Assembly: GCA_016934435.1 (NCBI GenBank)
Contig: JAFGSU010000303.1
Coordinates: 1 to 6,882, forward strand
From: Candidatus Zhuqueibacterota bacterium
GTDB lineage: Bacteria > Zhuqueibacterota > Zhuqueibacteria > Residuimicrobiales > Residuimicrobiaceae
Direction: 5' to 3'
DNA: 6,882 nt
Shown: piece by piece, positions 1-6,563 of the stretch
Numbering within the stretch: the stretch's first letter is position 1
Layout: each line of letters opens with the position of its first letter
The notes under the pieces: model-generated
Databases searched by the model: none
What the model saw: only the letters and a program-made list of their open reading frames with translations
What the model was told of the DNA's origin: nothing
Made by a program: the position numbers and the translations under genes

Positions 1-545
1 GGGATGAAGATCAAAAACCTGCCGGTCCATTAACAGACAACCGGGATCGCGCCCCCCGGACAATGCCTCCTCCAGAGGACGAATCCTCGGGTAGCCGGAC
101 CGCCGAAGAAAGCCCGGCTGAACCCGAAGAAGATACGCCATCGCCTCTGCCGACCTATGGCCCGGATTTCAGTACCTACCCCCATAAAGAAGAAGATGAT
201 GAAATAAATGAATTTATCGACCATCTCGATCGAATGGGAGCCGGTAATGAGGCGGATTCGGATCAGGAAGGCGAATCGGCTGATCAAAAAACAATGATGT
301 CTACTCCGACGGATGCCGAAGCATCCCCGCCCGAGGATGATGATTCTTATCCTGACGATGTCTCCGCTGAAGGGACGAAAGAAAAATTTGTCACACCCAC
401 TCTCGGTGAAATTTACGCGGCGCAGGGACAATATGCAAAAGCCATCAGTGTTTTTGAAATGTTGCTGAAAAAAAATCCCGATAACGATTGGTATCGTACA
501 AAGCTTGAATATCTACGCAAGCGGCTGCAGGAAGAAAAAAAGTGA
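1..545 (+). CDS. C-terminal part of an acidic protein with a C-terminal TPR-like motif (5' end outside window)
   Basis: The reading frame is open from base 3 with no stop before the TGA at 543-545, so the gene very likely starts upstream. An in-frame ATG at 63 exists but has no Shine-Dalgarno sequence before it, so I do not take it as the true start. About 180 residues are visible. The first two thirds is low-complexity, rich in Glu, Asp, Pro and Ser, and reads as a disordered linker. The last ~50 residues (from PTLGEIYAAQGQYAKAI to the C-terminus) match one TPR helix pair: a G-x-Y/A-A pattern, then AISVFEMLLKKNPDN, then a short basic/acidic helix ending in EEKK. TPR motifs mediate protein-protein contacts, so a scaffold or adaptor role is plausible, but no specific function can be assigned. 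No signal peptide or membrane segment is visible in this part. The next gene starts 55 bp downstream on the same strand. Confidence 0.75.
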   Translation, partial: DEDQKPAGPLTDNRDRAPRTMPPPEDESSGSRTAEESPAEPEEDTPSPLPTYGPDFSTYPHKEEDDEINEFIDHLDRMGAGNEADSDQEGESADQKTMMSTPTDAEASPPEDDDSYPDDVSAEGTKEKFVTPTLGEIYAAQGQYAKAISVFEMLLKKNPDNDWYRTKLEYLRKRLQEEKK

Positions 546-600
546 TCTTTTTCTTTCATCAATGCGGCCTGCCTCCAACATGAGCCTGTAAAGCGAACCG

Positions 601-1530
601 GTGCATCGCCCTTTGAAAAATCGCAAATTTTCCCAAAACAAAAAAGTATCCGTATCGGTCGTCATTGTGACCTATAACAGTTTGCCTGAGATTGGTGCAT
701 GCCTGCAGGCGCTCAGGGCGGCGTTGCACTCATTCGTCTCACAGGTGATCGTAATCGATAACAACAGCGACGATGGCACTGCCGCCTACCTTGCGGAACA
801 AACAGGCGCATTCAGGAGTTTTTTTAATGATTTTACTGCTCTTTTAAATAATGAAAATGTCGGATTCACCAGGGCGGTCAATCAAGGATTGGCGATCTGT
901 CGGAACGATTATATCCTGCTGATGAATCCCGATGTCGTGGTCCAGGACGATACCATTGCCACATTATTGCTGTGGCTAATGCGCCATACTCAGGTCGGGG
1001 TTGTGGCGCCACAGCTTTGCTATGAAGATGGGAAGGTGCAACCCTCGTGTCGTCGCTTTCCGCGTAAGGTCGATATCTTTTTGGAATTATTGCCCGTGCG
1101 TTTTTCCCGGTTCCTTCATATTAAGACCTGGAAGATGCCCGAGTTCGATCATGCCCATACCCGGCAGGTGGATCAGCCCCAGGGCGCATTTCTTCTCATT
1201 CGCAGCCCTGTGTTGCAGCGGACAGGGTGCTGGGATGAACGATTTTTCATGTTTTTCAGCGATGTCGACTGGTGCCGCCGCGTTTATGAACATGGATGGC
1301 ACATCTGGTTTGTTGCCGATACCCTGGCGTATCATAAAAAAGGAGCCTCGGTCTATCGAGCGCGGCCGGCCATGCTCGTCTCTTCGCATCGTTCCTTCAT
1401 CCAGTATTTTACGAAATATGATCGTTCCCTTTTGCAGAGGATTGGCACGAATTTTGTATATTTCATCCTGCTCGTCGCATTGTTTTTGCGATTGCTTGGC
1501 CATCAATTGACCACCGAACAAGAAATATGA
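601..1530 (+). CDS. Family 2 glycosyltransferase, rhamnosyltransferase (WbbL/COG1216)-like
   Basis: The 309-residue protein has the hallmarks of a GT-A fold family 2 transferase. These are an N-terminal strand VSVVIVTYNS (~18-27), VIVIDNNSDDGT (~49-60) for the nucleotide-sugar site, the NVGFTRAVNQG segment (~86-96), a metal-binding DxD-type motif in LLMNPDVVV (~106-114), QGAFLLIR (~194-201), and an acceptor/catalytic segment with ERFFMFFSDVDWCRR (~213-227) followed by His245. The family transfers a sugar, often rhamnose, from a nucleotide donor to a growing cell-surface glycan on the cytoplasmic face. The actual sugar cannot be read from sequence. A hydrophobic stretch at ~284-300 may contact the membrane. 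The GTG at 601 is chosen because the frame has a TAA at 589-591, and the next plausible starts are TTG 613 and a GTG at 667 that would cut the first beta strand. No clear Shine-Dalgarno sequence precedes it. Length is normal for the family. It stands alone here without other glycan genes in view. Confidence 0.9.
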   Translation: MHRPLKNRKFSQNKKVSVSVVIVTYNSLPEIGACLQALRAALHSFVSQVIVIDNNSDDGTAAYLAEQTGAFRSFFNDFTALLNNENVGFTRAVNQGLAICRNDYILLMNPDVVVQDDTIATLLLWLMRHTQVGVVAPQLCYEDGKVQPSCRRFPRKVDIFLELLPVRFSRFLHIKTWKMPEFDHAHTRQVDQPQGAFLLIRSPVLQRTGCWDERFFMFFSDVDWCRRVYEHGWHIWFVADTLAYHKKGASVYRARPAMLVSSHRSFIQYFTKYDRSLLQRIGTNFVYFILLVALFLRLLGHQLTTEQEI

Positions 1531-1614
1531 CAACGCCCTTCGGCATAACTTATTTTTTCAACACTTAAAATTGCTCTATTGATGGTTGTCCGGCGCAAAT
1601 AAATTGAAAAATGT

Positions 1615-1619
1615 GGAGA
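1615..1619 (+). promoter_or_regulatory. Ribosome binding site deciding the start of the S8 protease gene
   Basis: GGAGA lies three to four bases before ATG 1622. The spacing is short but it is the only Shine-Dalgarno-like sequence near the gene. It supports ATG 1622 over the in-frame TTG at 1586, which would add 12 non-signal-like residues in front of the export signal. GTG 1613 overlaps this site and is less likely. Confidence 0.5.
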
Positions 1620-1621
1620 CT

Positions 1622-4600
1622 ATGAGTACACGATTTCGGAAAATAAACGCCAAACCGGAGGGTGCCCTGCGGTATGTCAGTTGCTTCGGCTTATGGATGG
1701 CCATGCTCGTCCTTTTTTTCAATGTTACCAATGCCCGGGCGCAGACAGCGGAAATTTTAATCAAACTCGCAGCTGCTCCGGTCAATCTTCAGAAAAGTAT
1801 GGCGGGTGTGCTGCTTACCACCGGCAGCGATGCAATCGATCGCATCATCCATAAAAAAGGTACAGCAGTCATCCGACCGGTTTTCTCGAGTCCTTTTTTG
1901 CAAAAAGCGCGCTACCGGACGCCGGAATCCAGCGCATTGTCGCGCTGGCTGAAGATAACCCTCCCCGTCGGGGGCGATCTTGACCGTACTCTTGCCTCAC
2001 TGAATGATTTGCCGCAAGTCGAAACGGCTCAAGCCAACCGCTGTTTTCGCTTGCATTATATACCCAACGATCCTATGATTGTCCAACAATACGCCCTTGC
2101 CAGCATCCGCGCCTATCAGGCCTGGGATGTGGAACAGGGCGACCGTGAAATCGTCGTCGGTGTCATTGATACCGGTTTCGATTACAACCATCCCGATTTG
2201 AGGGAAAATATCTGGATCAATGCGGCGGAGGATTTAAACCGCAACGGTCGCGCCGACTCGAGCGATTACAACGGTGTGGATGATGACGGAAATGGCTTTA
2301 TTGATGATGTGCAGGGATGGGATTTTACCGACGCTCCCAATTACCCTGACGACGGCGACTATCGTGAACCCGATGCCGATCCCATGGATGAAATGGGGCA
2401 TGGTACGGCGGTGGCCGGCATCATTGCCGCGGTTACGGATAACGGCATCGGCATGGCGGGTGCGGCGCCGCACTGTCGTGTCATGAACCTTCGTTCCTTT
2501 ACCGGCAGCGGCCTGGGTGAGGAGGACGATGCCGCTTCCGCTATTCTCTATGCCATCGAAAATGGCGCGCGCATCATCAATATGAGCTGGGGGGATGTGT
2601 TCATCTCCAGGCTGCTGGATGATGTGATTCGTTACGCCGCCGGCCGGAATGTGGTGTTGGTGGCATCCAGCGGTAACAGTTCCACCGATCGCATTCATTA
2701 TCCGTCCGCCTTTGAGGACGTCATATCCGTGGGCGCCAGCACCGCCGATGATAATGTCGCCGGCTTTTCCAATTACGGCCCCAGTCTCGATCTGGTGGCG
2801 CCAGGATCCGGCATTTTATCGATCACGCGTGAAGCCAGGTACGATTCTTCTCTCAATGGCACCTCGTTTGCGGCACCGTTCGTCGCTGCTGCCGCCGCCC
2901 TGATTTTATCGCACGATCCCATGTTGCCGGCGGAAAGCGTTCGCGGCGTGCTCACATCGTCGGCAGATGATCTGGGGGATCTGGGATGGGATATGTATTA
3001 CGGCTCCGGTCGCCTCAACATCGAACGCGCCCTCGGCCGGCCGTCGGGTTCGCTGGTCGCCATTAAAAATCCCTGGCTGGATCAGGGATTTTCAGGCGGG
3101 CCAATACAAATTTGGGGTTCGGCATGGAGCGCGACGCTGGATAAATATACGCTCACTTATGGTGTCGGGCACAATCCGGCGGACTGGACCGAAATCGTAA
3201 GCGTAGACCACAAACGCGTCATCGATGGCCTGTTGGGTAGCTGGCAAACGGTGCCGTCGCAGGATACCAGTTATACCCTGCGTCTGCAGGTTTTCGACCG
3301 CAGCGGCACGCTTGAACAGTCCGCCGTGCGCGTGTTTGTCGATCAATCCCCACCACACATCAGCAATGTACAGGTTACGCCTATGCTGGATGGCGATACC
3401 TTTTGCCATCTTTTGGGCTTTGAAACCGATGATTTGTGTGAGGGTATTATTTACTGGCGGCCGTCGGCCGGCAATGCTTCCTGGCGACAGCTGGAGACGG
3501 GCTACCGCGGTCGATTGCATCAAATGTTATTGTCTGCCGCGATTGCATCAGGAAAAATTGAGCTCATAATAGGCGCCCGCAATGCCGCCGGGCTGGAAAC
3601 AACCGATGATCAGGACGGTGAGTATTATACGGTGGATCTGGGTACGCTTCCTATAAATCGGGTGCAATTTTCACCCGGTGATTTTTATTTGCCGCACGGT
3701 CACATGCTCGATAAAGGCGTAGATTTCAATGGCGATGGGGTGGAGGAAATCGTCATCGGTTATTTCGATGCACAGAATAAATTGACTACCACCATCTTTG
3801 GCTTTGATGGAAGTGATTATGAAAAATTGACCGCTCTGCCGCGCCCGGTGATACCGCGTGGCGCCGGAGATACCGATGGCGATGGCCGGGTGGAACTTTT
3901 ATGCGGCTATGGCTTTTATAGCTATCTCTATGAAGTGAGCTCTCCTCAATCCCTGACATTCGATGAAACGGTTATCTGGTCGGACGAATCGACACAGTAC
4001 TGGGCGGCGGACCTGGTGGACGTTGACGGCGACAGCCTGGATGAGGTGATCATGCGGGTGGTGACCAGCGATGCCGATTTATTTCAGGTGCTGAAATGGG
4101 ACGGGGATGGAAGCTATACTGTGCTCGATGAAATTCCGAATCCCACGGATGGAGAGAATATCAACGGGGTGCCCCGATGCCGAACCGGCGATTTTGACGG
4201 GGATGGCTATATGGAAATTTTACTGGGCGACAGCGATGGTGATGTTTACATCAGCGAATTCAACGGCACCGGTTTTACGTCGACCTGGCAGGACACCTTA
4301 CCGCTTCTCGACAGCATCGATTATTTGAGCTGCGGTGATTATGACGGCGACGGCATTTTAGAATTCGTCGTCGGCTGTCATTCCGATCCCGCCGTTAATA
4401 CCGAGCACTATTTTGATGCCCGCCATTGGCTTTATCGGGTCTACCGTCGTACCGGTAATGATGCGTACCAATCCGTAGCGGAATGGCGATTTTACGGCTT
4501 TGAATCACCCAAGGATTTTGAAAGCGGCGTTTCCTCCGGCGATGTGGATGGCGACGGGATGGATGAAATGCTCTTTTGTCTTTTTCCCGATTTTTACATG

Positions 4601-5914
4601 GCGGACTATGACGCCGCCGCCGGTTATAGAATTACGTTTCACGCCCGACCGGTGCAGAGCAATACCGCTGCCATCCTCGATGCCGATGCCGACGGTCAGG
4701 TGGAATTCTGGATCAGCGATGGATCGATAGCCAGACCCTACAGCCAGGTGGGCACGCTGTCGGCTCCGGCTGTGCCTGTGGGACTGACCGCTCAACCCAT
4801 GGATGAAAACAACGTCCGTTTAGCGTGGTATGCGGTGCCGGGCGCCGGCAGGTATGCGATTTATCGAGGTATTCATCCGGATGGTGTGCAACCGTTTGCC
4901 ATGAGCGGTTCGCCGGTATTTCAGGACACCTCGGTTGTTGCAGATCAAACGTATTATTATGCGGTTGCTTCTGTGGATTCGAGCAAGACGCCCGATACCA
5001 GCATCCGTTCCGCTCCGGTCAGCGCGCGACCGGGCGCCAGGCCCTATGTTGTTGCCGCCGTTATGGCTTCGATGCAGTCGGTGCGGCTTTGTTTCAGCGA
5101 GCCCATGAACCAGAGCGCTGTGGATCCGGCCCATTATCGGTTTAGCGAAAATCTCGATAAACCAACCTCCTGTGCGATGGATGCTTCCGGTCGGGAAATT
5201 CTCCTGCATTTGCGTCAGCCCTTTTTAACGGAAGGGGAATATGGTGTGGAGGCCTGCGATCTTTTTGATACGGACGGCACGCCTCTGGATACGCTTCGGC
5301 GTTCGGCGCGGTTTCAGGTTGTTTTTGCACAGCAGGCGCCCTATCTGGTCGATGGGCGGCTATTGGATGCGCAGACCATATGGCTGGCATTCAACGAACC
5401 CATGGAGACGGCCTCGCTCGCCGAACTGAGCAACTATGACATGGGAGAAGACCTCCAGATTCAATCCGCCGAGCCGCAGCCTCCCGCCAACGATGCGGTC
5501 AAGTTGAAAATTGCCGCAAGCAAACCTCTGGGCGCGCTCGGCAAAACCTATACCCTTCGGGTTCGTAATGTGAAAAATATGAACGGCCTAGCCATGGTGC
5601 CCGGCTATGGCGATGTTTTGCAGTTGTTGTTTGCAGCGGAGAATCTGGATAAGGTTTTTACCTATCCCAATCCCTATCGGGTGGGATTGGATTATGATGG
5701 GATTACCTTCGCCAATCTTACGCCTCGTGCGGAGATTCAAATTATGACGCTGCAGGGATATCCCCTGCGAACGTTGTATGAGAACAATGGCGATGGCGGT
5801 GTGACCTGGGATGTGCGCGATGACCATGGCCGGCCGCTGGCCTCTGGGATTTATCTCTATCGTGTGGTTTCGGGCAAAATGATGAAAATCGGCAAGCTGG
5901 CGATCGTCAGGTGA
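1622..5914 (+). CDS. Secreted subtilisin-like (S8) serine protease with FG-GAP propeller, Fn3, Ig-like and T9SS/FlgD-type C-terminal domain
   Basis: The product has 1430 residues from ATG 1622. Residues 1-40 form a signal peptide: basic start, hydrophobic CFGLWMAMLVLFF, likely cleavage after NARA before QTAE. Residues ~41-145 look like a propeptide. The S8 catalytic domain (~147-472) has the full triad: Asp183 in VGVIDTG, His260 in GHGTAVAG, Ser415 in NGTSFAAPF, plus oxyanion Asn352 in SSGN. A Asp/Asn-rich loop at 204-229 (DLNRNG ... GVDDDGNGFIDD) probably binds calcium. Two beta-sandwich-like stretches follow (~482-578, ~576-675). Seven DxDxDG-type FG-GAP/VCBS repeats begin at about 701, 750, 800, 857, 906, 974 and 1020. 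An Fn3 domain (~1048-1136), two SbsA-type Ig-like domains (~1139-1236, ~1238-1338; each with an F-(S/N)-EPM motif) and a C-terminal domain (1345-1430: YPNPYR, WDVRDDHG, SGIYLYRV, GKLAIVR) complete it. The last resembles FlgD-Ig/type IX sorting domains, so export to the surface or medium is likely. The substrate is unknown. No truncation or frameshift is seen. Confidence 0.95.
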   Translation: MSTRFRKINAKPEGALRYVSCFGLWMAMLVLFFNVTNARAQTAEILIKLAAAPVNLQKSMAGVLLTTGSDAIDRIIHKKGTAVIRPVFSSPFLQKARYRTPESSALSRWLKITLPVGGDLDRTLASLNDLPQVETAQANRCFRLHYIPNDPMIVQQYALASIRAYQAWDVEQGDREIVVGVIDTGFDYNHPDLRENIWINAAEDLNRNGRADSSDYNGVDDDGNGFIDDVQGWDFTDAPNYPDDGDYREPDADPMDEMGHGTAVAGIIAAVTDNGIGMAGAAPHCRVMNLRSFTGSGLGEEDDAASAILYAIENGARIINMSWGDVFISRLLDDVIRYAAGRNVVLVASSGNSSTDRIHYPSAFEDVISVGASTADDNVAGFSNYGPSLDLVAPGSGILSITREARYDSSLNGTSFAAPFVAAAAALILSHDPMLPAESVRGVLTSSADDLGDLGWDMYYGSGRLNIERALGRPSGSLVAIKNPWLDQGFSGGPIQIWGSAWSATLDKYTLTYGVGHNPADWTEIVSVDHKRVIDGLLGSWQTVPSQDTSYTLRLQVFDRSGTLEQSAVRVFVDQSPPHISNVQVTPMLDGDTFCHLLGFETDDLCEGIIYWRPSAGNASWRQLETGYRGRLHQMLLSAAIASGKIELIIGARNAAGLETTDDQDGEYYTVDLGTLPINRVQFSPGDFYLPHGHMLDKGVDFNGDGVEEIVIGYFDAQNKLTTTIFGFDGSDYEKLTALPRPVIPRGAGDTDGDGRVELLCGYGFYSYLYEVSSPQSLTFDETVIWSDESTQYWAADLVDVDGDSLDEVIMRVVTSDADLFQVLKWDGDGSYTVLDEIPNPTDGENINGVPRCRTGDFDGDGYMEILLGDSDGDVYISEFNGTGFTSTWQDTLPLLDSIDYLSCGDYDGDGILEFVVGCHSDPAVNTEHYFDARHWLYRVYRRTGNDAYQSVAEWRFYGFESPKDFESGVSSGDVDGDGMDEMLFCLFPDFYMADYDAAAGYRITFHARPVQSNTAAILDADADGQVEFWISDGSIARPYSQVGTLSAPAVPVGLTAQPMDENNVRLAWYAVPGAGRYAIYRGIHPDGVQPFAMSGSPVFQDTSVVADQTYYYAVASVDSSKTPDTSIRSAPVSARPGARPYVVAAVMASMQSVRLCFSEPMNQSAVDPAHYRFSENLDKPTSCAMDASGREILLHLRQPFLTEGEYGVEACDLFDTDGTPLDTLRRSARFQVVFAQQAPYLVDGRLLDAQTIWLAFNEPMETASLAELSNYDMGEDLQIQSAEPQPPANDAVKLKIAASKPLGALGKTYTLRVRNVKNMNGLAMVPGYGDVLQLLFAAENLDKVFTYPNPYRVGLDYDGITFANLTPRAEIQIMTLQGYPLRTLYENNGDGGVTWDVRDDHGRPLASGIYLYRVVSGKMMKIGKLAIVR

Positions 5915-5951
5915 GAGGCCGGTGGGGGAGGGATTGATTTTTTGATGTCAT

Positions 5952-6282
5952 GTATATATCGTCCCTGACGGGACTTGGTTTCGGTGTAGTGGTATGCTAT
6001 AAGTATTTCGTCCCTGACGGGACTTGATTTATGTGGGGCAATATGCTATAAATATATCGTCCCTAACGGGACTTGGTTTATACAGATCGATATGCTATAA
6101 ATATATCGTCCCTGACGGGACTTGGTTTCGGCGTAGCGATATGCTATAAGTATTTCGTCCCTGACGATGGTTTCGGCGTAGCGATATGCTATAAGTATTT
6201 CGTCCCTGACGATGGTTTCGGCGTAGCGATATGCTATGAGTATTTCGTCCCTAACGGGACTCAATTTATGCTGGACTGCAAC
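5952..6282 (+). repeat. Hairpin tandem repeat array, seven units in forward orientation (period 49/45 bp)
   Basis: The core CGTCCCT(G/A)ACGGGACTTGG starts at 5960, 6009, 6058, 6107, 6156, 6201 and 6246, giving spacings of 49, 49, 49, 49, 45 and 45. Each complete core contains GTCCC-TGAC-GGGAC or GTCCC-TAAC-GGGAC, a 5-bp stem with a 4-base loop. After the core comes (G/A)TTT, then a variable block of about 10 bases, then the conserved ATATGCTATAA, then (A/G)TAT(A/T)T leading into the next core. Units 5 and 6 have lost four bases and with them the right stem arm. Unit 7 keeps the core but diverges afterwards. The variable blocks are far too short for CRISPR spacers. The organisation resembles REP/BIME-like or MITE-like intergenic hairpin elements; the family identity is not established here. 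Confidence 0.9.
6156..6245 (+). repeat. Near-identical 45-bp tandem pair of shortened units
   Basis: The units at 6156-6200 and 6201-6245 differ at one base only (CTATAAG versus CTATGAG), so they match at 44 of 45 positions. Both read CGTCCCTGACGATGG where complete units read CGTCCCTGACGGGACTTGG. The GGGAC arm of the hairpin is missing, although a shorter CGTC-CCT-GACG inverted repeat remains. The shared deletion and near identity point to a recent duplication of an already shortened unit. Unit 4 (6107-6155) has the same variable block and flank, so it is the likely parent. Confidence 0.9.
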
Positions 6283-6299
6283 AAGTCTCGTTAGGGACG
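6246..6299. repeat. Long hairpin at the orientation switch of the array
   Basis: The last forward core at 6246-6261 (CGTCCCTAACGGGACT) faces the first inverted core at 6284-6299 (AGTCTCGTTAGGGACG). They pair over 16 bases with a single mismatch as DNA, which is a G-U pair in + strand RNA. The loop is 22 bases. This is the strongest inverted repeat of the window. No T-run follows, so it does not look like a factor-independent terminator. Confidence 0.85.
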
Positions 6300-6470
6300 T
6301 GATCTTTATAGCTATCAGCAAGCAAGATATAAGTCCTGTTAGGGACGTAATAGTAATCGCAACAACAATTAAAATCATTAGAGTCCAATCAGATATGCAA
6401 TTGTAGGAATGAGCCCCATGTATTATAGCTATCAGCAAGCAAGACAAGTCCTGTTAGGGACGAAATAATA
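6283..6470 (-). repeat. Three units of the same repeat family in inverted orientation
   Basis: GTTAGGGACG, the reverse complement of the forward core start, occurs at 6290-6299, 6338-6347 and 6453-6462, each preceded by AAGTC(T/C)(C/T). Upstream of the second and third copies lies TTATAGCTATCAGC, which matches the reverse complement of the forward ATATGCTATAA block at the same distance from the core. These are therefore whole units, not chance cores. Spacing is 48 bp between the first two and 115 bp before the third. They are more diverged than the forward units, which suggests an older set. Confidence 0.8.
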
Positions 6471-6494
6471 TTAATAGAAACGATTAAAACCAAA
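6306..6494 (+). repeat. Direct duplication of a ~72-bp segment (6306-6379 and 6423-6494)
   Basis: The first 22 bases of each copy (6306-6327 and 6423-6444, beginning TTATAGCTATCAGCAAGC) are identical. They are followed by an identical AAGTCCTGTTAGGGACG (6331-6347 and 6446-6462). Similarity then continues about 35 bases with roughly two thirds identity, including AAC(A/G)ATTAAAA. The copies are separated by about 43 bp of unrelated sequence. It looks like an old duplication of one inverted unit plus its flank. Confidence 0.65.
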
Positions 6495-6563
6495 ATCCTC
6501 TATTCCGGGATGGGATAGGAAAAACAATCCCAGCGGCACAATCGTATTTAATATGCCACAATC

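Larger units (their letters stand above)
5915..6563. other. Gene-free interval between protease and coaE, mostly repeat array
   Basis: No credible gene lies in these 649 bp. Open frames crossing it translate the tandem repeat itself and lack coding character. About 5952-6470 is the hairpin repeat array described separately. The first ~37 bp after the protease stop are G-rich and then T-rich (a run of six T at 5938-5943) but have no clear stem, so I do not call a terminator. The last ~90 bp (6475-6563) are A-rich and contain an imperfect inverted repeat around 6496-6520. TATTTA at 6545-6550 could serve as a -10 element for coaE, but no matching -35 is evident. Confidence 0.7.

Noticed and set aside
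531..560. A/T inverted repeat at the end of the TPR gene resembling a terminator
   Set aside because: The stem is almost only A-T pairs and overlaps the stop codon. It is better explained by the Lys/Glu-rich C-terminus and a chance T-rich stretch.
1533..1560. Small GCC-CTTC-GGC stem followed by a run of six T after the glycosyltransferase
   Set aside because: A three-base-pair stem about a dozen bases away from the T-run is too weak to call a terminator.
1586..1621. TTG at 1586 as the start of the protease gene
   Set aside because: It gives 12 extra residues that do not fit a signal peptide, has no ribosome binding site, and is worse than ATG 1622 with GGAG just upstream.
6246..6347. Integron attC sites (CTAAC and GTTAGGG resemble attC boxes)
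   Set aside because: The boxes do not match the GTTRRRY/RYYYAAC consensus fully, no gene cassettes lie between them, and there is no integrase in the window.
6046..6447. Open frames on both strands across the repeat array (+ strand 6073-6294, - strand 6046-6447)
   Set aside because: They are translations of the tandem repeat, with internal peptide repeats that simply mirror the 45-bp units. The 49-bp units do not keep a frame, and no ribosome binding site is seen.
5952..6470. CRISPR array
   Set aside because: The parts between cores are mostly conserved; only about 10 bases vary, some are identical between units, and the orientation changes midway. No cas genes are present.
6489..6525. Possible factor-independent terminator on the - strand (imperfect stem followed by TTTTGGTTTT on that strand)
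   Set aside because: The stem has bulges and no gene on the - strand would use it. On the + strand the stem is followed by A, not T.
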